In this document: positions 10,865-18,941 of the stretch, piece after piece
How the letters are laid out: each line of letters opens with the position of its first letter
Position numbering within the stretch: position 1 is the first letter of the stretch
Assembly (NCBI RefSeq): GCF_003596405.1
Contig: NZ_QYUR01000002.1
Coordinates: forward strand, 1,194,501-1,258,500
From: Pseudomonas cavernicola
Lineage (GTDB): Bacteria; Pseudomonadota; Gammaproteobacteria; Pseudomonadales; Pseudomonadaceae
DNA: 64,000 nt
Direction: 5' to 3'
Program-made: the position numbers and the translations under genes
The notes under the pieces: generated by a model
What the model was told of the DNA's origin: nothing
Database searches by the model: none
Seen by the model: only the letters and a program-made list of their open reading frames with translations

Positions 10865-11977
10865 CTACCAACGCAACGCGAAGGCATTGTCCGCCCCCAA
10901 CTGGATGCTACAGCCCAGGCGTGCGCACTCGCGCGACAGGGTGTCGTGCAGCCATTGACGGTCATCCCCTTCGGCACGGCAGATGCGAAAGCGGCGGAGG
11001 CGGGTGGGTATCAGGTCGAGCGACTGCAGGCGCCCGCTCGGGTCCAGCGCGGCGAAATACATAAGCCCCAGGTCGCCGCGAAAGGCTGTGTGGCCCTCGA
11101 TGCCTTCGTAATCGTTCAGCAGATCACCGCAGCCATAGAGAATCAGGTGTTCGCGGTACACCTCGATGCCTTTGATGTGGTGTGAGGAATGCCCGTGCAC
11201 CAGATCGACTCCGGCCTTGTCGATTAAGGCATGGGCGAACCGGACCTGCTCCTGCGGGATATCGAACCCCCAGTTGCCACCCCAGTGAATGGAGGCGACC
11301 ACCAGATCCCCCGGGCTTTTACCCTCGAGAATTCGTTTGGCCACAGGGCGCAGGCTTTGCCTCGACAGATCCTCCAGCCGCGCGACGCCCGCATGCCTAT
11401 CTGTGGCGACCCAGTCCGGTGGAATGCCGCTGTCGGGTGTACCGAGGCCGTACACCAGCAAGCGCCGCCCGCCAGGCTGCGGCAGCACGGCGGGCGCTTC
11501 GGCAGATTGCCGGTCGTGCCCGGCGCCGGCGCTGCACATGCCGTTGCTCGATAGTGTATCCAGCGTCTCGGCCAGGCCGGCTGTCCCCCAGTCAAGCACA
11601 TGGTTGTTGGCCAGCACGCAGCAGTCGATGCCGGCTGCGCTGATGGCCGGGAAGTTCTCCGGGCTCATGCGGTAATTGATGCCCTTTTGCTCCGGTCGGC
11701 CGTGGCGGGACACCGCAGTTTCCAGATTGATGATGCGTACCTGTGGCTGGCGAAGTCCGAACTCATCCAGCGCATCGCCCCAGACATAGGTGAAATCGAC
11801 TGGGTGCGGAATCGAGCCATTGAGTCTTTCTGCCAGCTGGACGTAAACGCCGGCATTCTTGACGTAGGCTTCGTAAAGTCGCGGATCGCCAGGGTGCGGC
11901 AGCACTGAGTCGATGCCGCGAGCGGTCATGACGTCGCCGGCGAGAAACAGCTTCAGCGTATCGGTCACAACTGCCAT
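10865..11977 (-). CDS. CapA family protein (poly-gamma-glutamate capsule-type metallophosphoesterase fold)
   Basis: A 370-residue protein of the CapA/PgsA family. Family motifs are in order: FLAGDVMTARG near the N-terminus, NLETAVS, ANNHVLDWG, VASIHWGGNWG and VHGHSSHHIKG, which supply the Asp/Asn/His residues of a metallophosphoesterase-like site. The ATG at 11977 has GGGAGG six bases upstream; a GTG at 11983 overlaps that site and is less likely. No signal peptide or membrane segment is seen. No other capsule genes lie nearby, so a true role in polyglutamate synthesis is doubtful; an unrelated phosphoesterase is equally possible. Confidence 0.8.
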   Translation of the reverse strand: MAVVTDTLKLFLAGDVMTARGIDSVLPHPGDPRLYEAYVKNAGVYVQLAERLNGSIPHPVDFTYVWGDALDEFGLRQPQVRIINLETAVSRHGRPEQKGINYRMSPENFPAISAAGIDCCVLANNHVLDWGTAGLAETLDTLSSNGMCSAGAGHDRQSAEAPAVLPQPGGRRLLVYGLGTPDSGIPPDWVATDRHAGVARLEDLSRQSLRPVAKRILEGKSPGDLVVASIHWGGNWGFDIPQEQVRFAHALIDKAGVDLVHGHSSHHIKGIEVYREHLILYGCGDLLNDYEGIEGHTAFRGDLGLMYFAALDPSGRLQSLDLIPTRLRRFRICRAEGDDRQWLHDTLSRECARLGCSIQLGADNAFALRW

Positions 11978-12264
11978 GGGCACCCTCCCGATTAGCTCAC
12001 CTGCGGCCCCATCACAACGATAATCACGCCTTAACTATAGCTAGCCAGCCGGCCGCCTCTTCAGTGCATCCAGAGTCAGACTAAAAGAGGGGCGTACCCT
12101 TTGAGCGCGTCGGTGAGCACCGACATAAAGAAAAAGGTTCTTCACGGATTGCCGGGGGGCATGGGGGCTAACACCGGATCGGCAAGATGGTGCTGTCTTG
12201 TCGTTTGGTGTCATTGGGCGCTTGCCGTGCTGGCTGACAGTCCGGTTTCGCCCTGCTGGGCGAG

Positions 12265-12752
12265 TTTCTTTTGGCATTGCCCCAAAAGAAACCAAAAGGT
12301 CTAGCCCCGGCATCCGGCCCGCCTGCGGCGGGTTCCCTCTCTCCATCGTCGCTCCGGGGGTACGCCGCGAAGGGCCGTCCCTGGCCCATCGCGGCTCTCG
12401 CGGCATCCCTGCCGCTCAACCCCCTCCACAACGATTCCGTTCGGCCTCCTGAAGGGGCTCTGTCCCCGCCCCACTTTTTGTCTCAAATCCACCAGGCAGC
12501 TGTTGGCACCAGGTAGTTTTAAAAAAAACTTGCAGGCGACACCCCGGGGCCCCGTCAGGAGGCCGAGTGGAGGTACTGCGCAGGGGGACGCGAGGCAGGA
12601 CGCCGAGCGAGGCACGATGGGACAGGGACGTCCCTTCGTGGCGTGCCCCCGGAGCAGTGCCGAAGCGAGGGCAGTCGGAGCGCAGCGAAGACCCGGATGC
12701 CGGGGGGCGCTTTCTTTTGCTTACTTTTCTTTGTGCAAAACAAAGAAAAGTG
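12265..12752. repeat. Large composite inverted repeat
   Basis: Two arms of roughly 220 bases face each other around an A-rich centre near 12520. The left arm holds the hairpin TTTCTTTTGG...CCAAAAGAAA (12265-12291) and a block from 12360 (GTACGCCGCGAAGGGCCGTC). The right arm, read on the opposite strand, holds a matching block ending at 12647 (GCACGCCACGAAGGGACGTC) and the hairpin CTTTTCTTTG...CAAAGAAAAG (12724-12750). CGGCCTCCTGA is also shared by the inner ends. There is no transposase. Confidence 0.8.
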
Positions 12753-12892
12753 AGGCGCCCGAGGGGGCGCAACCAGAAGCATCAGCCAGCGCGCTAAAAG
12801 GCCCGGGCACTGCTTCAAGGCCAACAAACAGCAAGGCTCTTGCAACTATCTTGCCTATCCGGTGTGAGCCACCATCCCGGAATTTCGTGAAG

Positions 12893-12923
12893 AATCAAGA
12901 AAAGGGGCGCCTCGTGCGCCCCC
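12893..12923 (-). terminator. Rho-independent terminator of the peroxiredoxin gene
   Basis: On the minus strand GGGGCGC and GCGCCCC form a 7-bp stem with a 5-base loop, followed by a T-rich tail. It lies about 25 bases past the stop codon. Confidence 0.85.
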
Positions 12924-12945
12924 TTATCCATCAAGGCAACGCTCG

Positions 12946-13599
12946 TTACCTCGGTTGTGCCACCACGCGCAGATAGGGTTTCAGCGTCTTGAAGCCCTGC
13001 GGGTATTTCTTCCGGGCCTCCTCGTCGGACACCGAGGTGGGAATGATCACATCCTCGCCCGGCTTCCAGTTCACCGGGGTGGCGACGGTGTGCTTGGCGT
13101 TCAACTGCAATGAATCGAGCAGGCGCAAGACTTCGTCGAAGTTGCGCCCGGCGCTCATCGGATAGACCAGCATCGCCTTGACCTTCTTGTCCGGGCCGAT
13201 GATGAACACCGAGCGCACCGTGGCGTTGTCCACGGCGGTGCGCGCTCCGCCGCTGGCATTCGGGTGGATCATGTCGTAGAGCTTCGCCACCACCAGATTC
13301 TCATCGCCGATCATCGGATAGTTGACCGCATGGCCCTGGGTCTCCTGGATGTCGCCGACCCAGGCTCGGTGGTCGCTGACCGGGTCGACGCTGAGCCCGA
13401 CTATCTTGGTGTCGCGTTTGTCGAACTCCGGCTTGAGCTTGGCCATATAACCGAGCTCGGTGGTGCAGACAGGGGTGAAATCCTTCGGATGCGAGAACAG
13501 GATGGCCCAGTGGTTGCCGATCCACTCGTGGAAGCGGAGGGTCCCTTCAGTGCTTTCGGCGGTGAAATCCGGCGCTTCGTCGCCAATGCGAATGGCCAT
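12946..13599 (-). CDS. lsfA: 1-Cys peroxiredoxin (LsfA/Prx6 type)
   Basis: A 217-residue peroxiredoxin that reduces hydrogen peroxide and organic hydroperoxides. The peroxidatic cysteine is C45 in the PVCTTELG motif, with the catalytic Thr at 42 and Arg in the ARTAVDNATVRSVF region. There is no resolving cysteine, and the long C-terminal extension (TPVNWKPGEDVIIPTSVSDEEARKKYP, read as separate short segments) is that of the Prx6 group, called LsfA in Pseudomonas. A clear terminator follows. The gene is alone in its unit. Confidence 0.93.
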   Translation of the reverse strand: MAIRIGDEAPDFTAESTEGTLRFHEWIGNHWAILFSHPKDFTPVCTTELGYMAKLKPEFDKRDTKIVGLSVDPVSDHRAWVGDIQETQGHAVNYPMIGDENLVVAKLYDMIHPNASGGARTAVDNATVRSVFIIGPDKKVKAMLVYPMSAGRNFDEVLRLLDSLQLNAKHTVATPVNWKPGEDVIIPTSVSDEEARKKYPQGFKTLKPYLRVVAQPR

Positions 13600-13793
13600 G
13601 GTCGACCTCCTTGCAGGTGATGGAGATGGGGTGGTTGCCGACGCTGCGGCAGTCGTTCCGACCAGGCTGGCGTAGCCGCGTCGAACCTGTCGGCGCGAAA
13701 CAGTATAGGCCCCTTAGCGCAGTGCGCCCGCTCGGCTGATGGGTGTCCGCGGTTCGCCGGACTTCCCATTCTCTTGCAGCGCCATCCTGGTGT

Positions 13794-14675
13794 TCAGCCG
13801 ACTTCCTGGCTCAACCAGTCGAAGAACGCCTTGACCGGCGGGTGGCGCTCGCGACCGGGGACGCAGAGGGCAGTGTAGCCCGCGCCGGGCACGGTCACTT
13901 CGGGGCGATAGGGCAGCAGCAGGCCATTGTCGAGGCTCTCCGAGACAAGGATCGAACTGGCCAGCACCAGGCCCTGGCCGGCGATGGCCGCCTGTAGGGC
14001 GTAATGCTCCTCGTCGTATTCGCGCAGGGTCGCCTGCTCCAGCAGCCGCTCCTCGCCCGCCGCTGCACACCAGGCCTTCCAACTCCGGTCATAGAGGGCG
14101 GAATTGCGCCAGCGCACGGTGATCAGGGTTGGGGTCGTTTGCTCTGCACTGGCGACCAGGGCCGGAGCGCCGTAGACGGCGAAACGCTCGTCCAGCAGGC
14201 ATTGGCTGTGCAGCTTGGGGTAGTCGGCGAAGCCATAGCGGAGCACCAAATCGACGCTGGCATCCTGATGCAGGTCCAGCAGTGCGGTGCTGGTGTCGAG
14301 GCGCAGGTTGATGCCGGGGTGCGCAGCGTAGAAACGCCCCAGACGGGGGATCAGCCAGAGTGCGGCGAAGGCTGGCGTGGTCGACAGGGTCAGGCTGCCC
14401 GTGCTGCGTTGCGGGCGCAGGCTGTCGAGGGTCTGGGCCATGTCGAGAAAGGCGCCGTGCAGACTGTGGAACAGCCTTTCGCCACCTTCGGTGAGGCGCA
14501 CGCAGCGGGGTAAACGCTCGAAAAGCGGGACGCCCAGCCAGCTCTCCAGCGACTTGATCTGATGGGAGACCGCCGTGGGGGTGACAGCAAGCTCCTGCGC
14601 TGCGGCCTTGAAGCTCAGCTGGCGGGCGGCCGACTCGAAGGTTCGGAGCGCGGTCAACGGCAGGGCGGCGAACAT
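13794..14675 (-). CDS. LysR family regulator, GcvA-like
   Basis: A 293-residue LysR-type regulator. The helix-turn-helix region (LTALRTFESAARQLSFKAAA, then LAVTPTAVSHQIKSLESWLG) and the motif RCVRLTEGGERLF are typical of the GcvA-like branch. It is divergent from the azoreductase-SMR pair, with 139 bases between starts, and a perfect T-N11-A dyad lies 16 bases upstream of its own start; control of both genes is therefore likely. The inducer is unknown. Confidence 0.9.
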   Translation of the reverse strand: MFAALPLTALRTFESAARQLSFKAAAQELAVTPTAVSHQIKSLESWLGVPLFERLPRCVRLTEGGERLFHSLHGAFLDMAQTLDSLRPQRSTGSLTLSTTPAFAALWLIPRLGRFYAAHPGINLRLDTSTALLDLHQDASVDLVLRYGFADYPKLHSQCLLDERFAVYGAPALVASAEQTTPTLITVRWRNSALYDRSWKAWCAAAGEERLLEQATLREYDEEHYALQAAIAGQGLVLASSILVSESLDNGLLLPYRPEVTVPGAGYTALCVPGRERHPPVKAFFDWLSQEVG

Positions 14676-14690
14676 GCGGGCGTCCTCGGG

Positions 14691-14703
14691 TGAATTGAAT
14701 TCA
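14691..14703. promoter_or_regulatory. Candidate LysR operator (perfect T-N11-A dyad)
   Basis: TGAATTGAATTCA is a perfect 13-base palindrome of the exact T-N11-A form, located between the LysR gene and the azoreductase gene, 16 bases from the LysR start and 112 from the azoreductase start. Confidence 0.55.
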
Positions 14704-14814
14704 TCCGGATAAAGTAATCCTCATTTGTCCGATACCGCCAGGGCGAATAGCTTGGCTCCTGTGGTTTCAAGAGGCCTCAAGCGTTTGGCGAGGCCGTTCA
14801 GGCAGGAGAAAGCG

Positions 14815-15453
14815 ATGAAAAAAATTCTGGCGGTTCAGGGTAGCCCACGGGGTGAACGTTCCCATTCACGGCGTCTGGTCGAGGCTTTCCTACAGGCCTA
14901 CGCGGCCGAACAGGGCGATACGCAGTTGCTGCGGCGCGAGGTGGGCCGGGCGGACCTGCCGCATATCAGCGAGGCCTGGATCGCCGCGGCCTTCCATCCC
15001 CAACCCGATCAACGGCCGCTGGCCATGCAGGCCGATCTGGCGCTGAGCGATGAGCTGGTCGACGAACTGTTCGCCGCCGACCGGCTGGTGATCTCGGCGC
15101 CCATGTACAACTTCGGCATCCCCAGTGGGCTGAAGGCCTGGGTCGATCAGATCGTGCGGATCGGCCGCACCTTCGACTTCACCCCGGATGATCCCGAGAG
15201 CCAGTACAAGCCGCGTGTGCTGGGCAAGAAGGCGCTGATCGTCACCACTCGTGGCGATCGCGGTTACGGATCGGGCGGGGTGAATGCGCACCTGAATCAT
15301 GCGGATGTCTATCTGCGTGCGGTGCTGGGCCTTATCGGCATCATCGACGTGACGGTCATAGCGGTGGAAAACGACGAGTTCGGCGGGCTGGCTTTCGAAG
15401 CGTCCTTCCGGGCCGCGGAGAGTGCCCTGGCTGAGCTCGCCGCCCGCTTCTGA
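14815..15453 (+). CDS. azoR: FMN-dependent NADH-azoreductase
   Basis: A 212-residue flavodoxin-fold oxidoreductase of the AzoR family, which reduces quinones and azo compounds with NAD(P)H. The FMN phosphate-binding loop QGSPRGERSHSRRL lies at the N-terminus, APMYNFGIPSGLKAWVDQI carries the flavin-binding Met-Tyr-Asn-Phe motif, and VTTRGDRGYG follows. The start at 14815 has GGAG behind it and matches the family; a longer frame reaching upstream is rejected. An SMR transporter gene begins 11 bases downstream, suggesting a small detoxification operon under the divergent LysR regulator. Confidence 0.92.
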   Translation: MKKILAVQGSPRGERSHSRRLVEAFLQAYAAEQGDTQLLRREVGRADLPHISEAWIAAAFHPQPDQRPLAMQADLALSDELVDELFAADRLVISAPMYNFGIPSGLKAWVDQIVRIGRTFDFTPDDPESQYKPRVLGKKALIVTTRGDRGYGSGGVNAHLNHADVYLRAVLGLIGIIDVTVIAVENDEFGGLAFEASFRAAESALAELAARF

Positions 15454-15464
15454 GGAGAAAGAAC

Positions 15465-15770
15465 ATGTCCTGGTTATTTCTGCTGGTCGCGGCGGTATTC
15501 GAGGTGGTGTTCGCCCTCAGCATGAAATATGCGGCCGGCTTCACCCGTCTGTGGCCGAGTCTATTGACCGTGCTGGCGGCGGTTGGCGGAATCTACTTCC
15601 TCACCCTGGCGATGCGCGAGCTGCCCGTGAGCATCGCCTATCCGTTGTGGACAGCCGTGGGTACGCTGGGGACGGTCGTGCTGGGGGCGTTATTGCTCGG
15701 CGAGTCCTTCACCCCCGTCAAGCTGCTCTCGGTTGCCTTGATCGTCGCGGGAGTGGCGGGGCTGAAATGA
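15465..15770 (+). CDS. SMR family transporter (SugE/Gdx-like or multidrug type)
   Basis: A 101-residue small multidrug resistance protein with four membrane helices. The essential Glu is E13 in AAVFEVVFALSMK; GFTRLWPS, LPVSIAYPLWTAVGTLG and the C-terminal ALIVAGVAGLK follow. Some features recall SugE/Gdx guanidinium exporters (VSIAYPLWTAVG, LLGES), but the Trp usually found three residues after the Glu in Gdx proteins is Phe here, and GFTRLWPS resembles EmrE, so the subtype is open. It follows the azoreductase by 11 bases and is probably co-transcribed. Confidence 0.85.
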   Translation: MSWLFLLVAAVFEVVFALSMKYAAGFTRLWPSLLTVLAAVGGIYFLTLAMRELPVSIAYPLWTAVGTLGTVVLGALLLGESFTPVKLLSVALIVAGVAGLK

Positions 15771-15833
15771 GTCGAACGGTGATCACTCGGCCGCTATCCA
15801 GGCCGGGGACGGTCCGCATGACCGCGCGACGGG

Positions 15834-15867
15834 GGTTGCCGAAGCTGCTTGATCAGCTTCGGCAACC
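15834..15867. terminator. Strong hairpin between convergent SMR and mutarotase genes
   Basis: GGTTGCCGAAGCTG and its exact complement form a 14-bp stem with a 6-base loop. There is no T run on either side, but its place between two convergent genes suggests a shared transcription end. Confidence 0.55.
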
Positions 15868-15931
15868 GACTCGACTCTGACACTATTCCATTCATACCGG
15901 ACATGCCGATTCAGGGTGGCAAGGGCCGTAA

Positions 15932-16855
15932 TTATCCGTTGCTCAACGGCTCCGCCCACAACGTCACCGCCATGCTCTGCTGTTCGCCGGCGGCGAGCTG
16001 CAGTACATCGTCCAACACGTTCGCGGTTTCGATGCAGAGCATGCGTTGCCAGGCGTCATCGGCGAACTGGCTGAGGCGTTGGGCTTTGTCGATCCATGGG
16101 TTCCACAGCACGGCTGAGTGCGAGCCGCTGGTGTGTAGCTGAATCCGTCGCTTCCAGCCGGGGTCGAGGATGCTGAGTTGGGCCGGGGTATTCAGGTAGA
16201 TACGATCCGTCTCGCCGCGAAAGTGCAGGGCGCCGCTTTGTTGGCAGGGCAGCCAGCTTTCGAGTGTTTCGATGTAGTGGGTGCCGGCTAAGCCTTCGAC
16301 GCTGGCTTGCCGGATGTCGCTGACGGCGAAGTAGGTGTGCAGCGCTTGGCTCAGGGCGACCGGGGTGTCGCCCAGGTTATGGCTGGTCAGGCTTAGGCTC
16401 AGGCGGTCGTCGAGGTGGATGCTTAGTTGCAGTTCGACCGCGTGAGGCCAGCCCGGCAGGCTGTCATGCGCTGAGCTAAAGGTGAAGTCCAGGCGCACGG
16501 CTGAATCTTCGGTGTCGATGCCGAGCAACTCCCAGTCCAGCCCGCGCACTGGACCGTGGGCCGGCACGCCGATTCTGCCGCCTTGGTGCATCGCCTGTAC
16601 GCTGGGCGGGTTGCGCGCCAGGTCGCCAAACCAGGGCCAGCACACCGGCACTCCGCCGCGTACCGATTGGCCCTTCTTATAGGCCGCTTGTTCGCTGAGC
16701 CAGATCAGTGGCGGCTCGCCATGTTGTTGGTAACTCAGCACCTGCGCGCCTTGCTGCGCCACCAGCAGCTCCGCCTGCTCGGTGCGCACCCGCCAGCAGA
16801 CCAGTTCGTCCAGCTCCACGCGCTCGACTTGTGGGGTGGTTTTTTCACTGTTCAT
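15932..16855 (-). CDS. D-hexose-6-phosphate mutarotase (YeaD-like)
   Basis: A 307-residue galactose-mutarotase-fold enzyme, likely interconverting alpha and beta anomers of glucose 6-phosphate or related sugars. Family segments include SGARVLSY-like AQVLSYQQHGEPPLIWLSE, RGGVPVCWPWFG, the catalytic histidine region PAHGPVRGLDWE, and HTYFAVSDI. The start at 16855 gives MNSEKTTPQVE; a longer frame runs into the intergenic region and is rejected. It stands alone and is divergent from the ABC export operon. Confidence 0.88.
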   Translation of the reverse strand: MNSEKTTPQVERVELDELVCWRVRTEQAELLVAQQGAQVLSYQQHGEPPLIWLSEQAAYKKGQSVRGGVPVCWPWFGDLARNPPSVQAMHQGGRIGVPAHGPVRGLDWELLGIDTEDSAVRLDFTFSSAHDSLPGWPHAVELQLSIHLDDRLSLSLTSHNLGDTPVALSQALHTYFAVSDIRQASVEGLAGTHYIETLESWLPCQQSGALHFRGETDRIYLNTPAQLSILDPGWKRRIQLHTSGSHSAVLWNPWIDKAQRLSQFADDAWQRMLCIETANVLDDVLQLAAGEQQSMAVTLWAEPLSNG

Positions 16856-17000
16856 GGCAGGACTCCGCAAGATGGCTATGGGGAAAGGGTGGCACAGTTT
16901 CCGGGGATATTTCGACGCCGTATCGCCGCCGTGGCAAGGAAATTTGTTGAGCTGGCAACGGTTCGCGGAAGCAGTTGCGAGCAAGAACAAATCTCATTCG

Positions 17001-17041
17001 TCATTAATCTGACACTCGTCCGAATACAGTCAGATTAATGA
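17001..17041. promoter_or_regulatory. 13-bp perfect inverted repeat upstream of the ABC export operon
   Basis: TCATTAATCTGAC at 17001-17013 and GTCAGATTAATGA at 17029-17041 are exact complements separated by 15 bases. The pair ends 65 bases before the adaptor gene start. It looks like an operator for a dimeric regulator; the centre-to-centre distance of 28 bases places both halves on nearly the same DNA face. Confidence 0.5.
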
Positions 17042-17106
17042 CGTTCTGCGTTGTGCTTTTGTCCTGCTGACCTAGGCTGAAGCCGAGTGGGGAGGAGGTT
17101 CAGCAC

Positions 17107-18258
17107 ATGCGCAAATTGTTGATTGGCTCGTCGATCCTGGCCTGCCTGGTGGTATTGGGCGGCTGGTTGAATCGTCCGCAGCCGTTGCCTGTCAGGCTGT
17201 TGGACGTTGAGCGTGGGCCGGTGGAGACGCTGGTGGCCAACACTCGCGCGGGTACTCTGAAATCCTGCCGGCGTTCGCATCTGTCCTTCAATGTCGGCGG
17301 CCAGGTTGCCGAGTTGCTGATCGGCGAGGGGCAGCGGGTCCAGCAAGGCCAGGTGCTCATGCGCCTGCGGCAGGACGAACAGCAGGCCCGGCTGCAGGAG
17401 GCCGAGGCGCGTCTGGAGGCCCAACGCAACGCCCGCGAACAGCGCTGCCAACAGGCTCACCTGGACCAGCGCGACCTCAATCGCCTGCGCCACCTGGCTG
17501 ACCGCAAGCTGGTTGCCGCTGATCGCCTGGATCAGGCCGAAACCAAGGCTAACTTGGCAAAGTTGATGTGCAGTGCCAGCGCTGTGCTGATCCGCGAGGC
17601 CGACGCCAGTTTGCAACTGCAGCGCTCGCTGCTGGATCAGGCGACCCTGCGCGCGCCCTTCGCCGGCATAGTTGCAGAGATCAACGGTGAGCTCGGCGAG
17701 TTCGTCACTCCTTCGCCGCCGGGTATTCCTACACCGCCGGCGGTCGACCTGATCGATGACAGCTGCCTGTATGTAGAGGCGCCGATCGATGAGGTGGACG
17801 CTGCGCGGGTGCGCCCTGGGACAGCCGTACGGATCAGCCTGGATGCCTTCCGCGGCCAGCATTTCGCCGGCCGCGTCAGCCGCATCGCCCCCTATGTGCG
17901 TGACCTGGAGAAGCAGGCGCGCACCGTCGATGTCGAAGTGCGCTTCGACCAGCCGCCGGCCGATCTGGCCCTACTCACCGGCTATAGCGCCGACGTCGAG
18001 ATCCTCTTGGAGCAGCGCGCCAATGCTTTGCGCATCCCCACCGAGACTCTGCTGGAGGGGCAACACGTGCTGCGCTATGACCCAAGCGCCCGGGTGCTGC
18101 GCGAAGTGACCGTGAAAACCGGGCTGAGCAACTGGCGCTGGACCGAGGTGCTCGGAGGGCTGGACGAGGGCACGCGTATTGTCGCCAGCCTCGACCAGGA
18201 AGGGCTCAAGGATACTGTGGCGGTGATCCCGGAGGACGCCGCGGAACCTGAGCAATGA
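17107..18258 (+). CDS. Periplasmic adaptor (membrane fusion protein) of an ABC exporter
   Basis: A 383-residue HlyD/MacA-family adaptor. An N-terminal membrane anchor (about 4-20, LLIGSSILACLVVLGGWL) is followed by a lipoyl half (LSFNVGGQVAELLIGEGQRVQQGQVL), a coiled-coil hairpin (about 95-185, rich in Gln, Arg and Ala), the second lipoyl half (LRAPFAGIVAEINGELGEFV) and beta-barrel domains. It overlaps the ATPase gene by 4 bases and opens a four-gene operon. MacA-type adaptors link an inner-membrane ABC transporter to an outer-membrane channel, which is not encoded here. Confidence 0.9.
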   Translation: MRKLLIGSSILACLVVLGGWLNRPQPLPVRLLDVERGPVETLVANTRAGTLKSCRRSHLSFNVGGQVAELLIGEGQRVQQGQVLMRLRQDEQQARLQEAEARLEAQRNAREQRCQQAHLDQRDLNRLRHLADRKLVAADRLDQAETKANLAKLMCSASAVLIREADASLQLQRSLLDQATLRAPFAGIVAEINGELGEFVTPSPPGIPTPPAVDLIDDSCLYVEAPIDEVDAARVRPGTAVRISLDAFRGQHFAGRVSRIAPYVRDLEKQARTVDVEVRFDQPPADLALLTGYSADVEILLEQRANALRIPTETLLEGQHVLRYDPSARVLREVTVKTGLSNWRWTEVLGGLDEGTRIVASLDQEGLKDTVAVIPEDAAEPEQ

Positions 18259-18941
18259 TCCGCCTGCGCGGCGGGAGCCGCAGCTTCCAACTGGGCGAGC
18301 AGCAGGTAATGGGGCTGGACGGATTGGATCTGGACATTGCCGCCGGTGACTATATGGCGGTGATGGGGCCGTCGGGTTCGGGTAAGTCGACCTTGCTGAA
18401 TATCCTCGGCTTGCTCGATGCGCCGAGCGCCGGCGAGTACTGGCTGCAGGGCGAGGCCACGGCGACGCTGAGCGAAGCGCGGCGCGCCCAGTTGCGCAGC
18501 CAACTGATCGGGTTCGTGTTCCAGTCCTACCACCTGATCGCGCGGTTGACGGTGCTGGAAAACATCGAGCTGCCGATGGTCCTCGCCGGCATCGACGCGG
18601 CGCAACGGCGCAAGCGCAGCAGCGAACTGGTGGCGCGTCTGGGGCTGGGCGACCGCATTGCCCACCGCCCGGCTGAGCTGTCCGGTGGCCAGCGCCAGCG
18701 CGTTGCCATCGCCCGGGCGATGGTCATGCAACCTGCGCTGCTGTTGGCCGATGAGCCCACCGGCAACCTCGACAGCCATGCCGGAGCCGAGGTCTTCACT
18801 CTGCTCGAGGAGCTCAACGCCGAAGGGCTGACCCTGATCGTGGTGACCCACGACGACAGCTTGGGCGCCCGCGCGCAGCGGCAGTTGCACATGCGCGACG
18901 GGCGGATTGTCAGTACTTCGCCGCAGCGGGCGCTGGCCTGA
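18255..18941 (+). CDS. ABC transporter ATPase (MacB/LolD type)
   Basis: A 228-residue nucleotide-binding subunit. Walker A is GPSGSGKST, the Q-loop is VFQSYHLIARLTVLENIELPM, the signature is LSGGQRQRVAIARA, Walker B is LLLADEPTGNLDS, and the H-loop is VVTHDDS. These are the marks of the LolD/MacB branch that drives extrusion through FtsX-like permeases. It starts within the 3' end of the adaptor gene and ends on the first base of the next gene, so the operon is translationally coupled. Confidence 0.95.
   Translation: MIRLRGGSRSFQLGEQQVMGLDGLDLDIAAGDYMAVMGPSGSGKSTLLNILGLLDAPSAGEYWLQGEATATLSEARRAQLRSQLIGFVFQSYHLIARLTVLENIELPMVLAGIDAAQRRKRSSELVARLGLGDRIAHRPAELSGGQRQRVAIARAMVMQPALLLADEPTGNLDSHAGAEVFTLLEELNAEGLTLIVVTHDDSLGARAQRQLHMRDGRIVSTSPQRALA

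Larger units (their letters stand above)
11984..12945. other. 0.96-kb gene-free region
   Basis: No convincing gene is found here. The open frames on both strands are rich in Arg, Pro, Ser and Cys and arise from the palindrome at 12265-12752. The region lies between the start of the CapA-like gene and the end of the peroxiredoxin gene. Confidence 0.7.

Noticed and set aside
12041..12976. Several Arg/Pro/Cys-rich frames on both strands
   Set aside because: They arise from the composite palindrome; the composition and overlap on both strands suggest translation of a repeat rather than genes.
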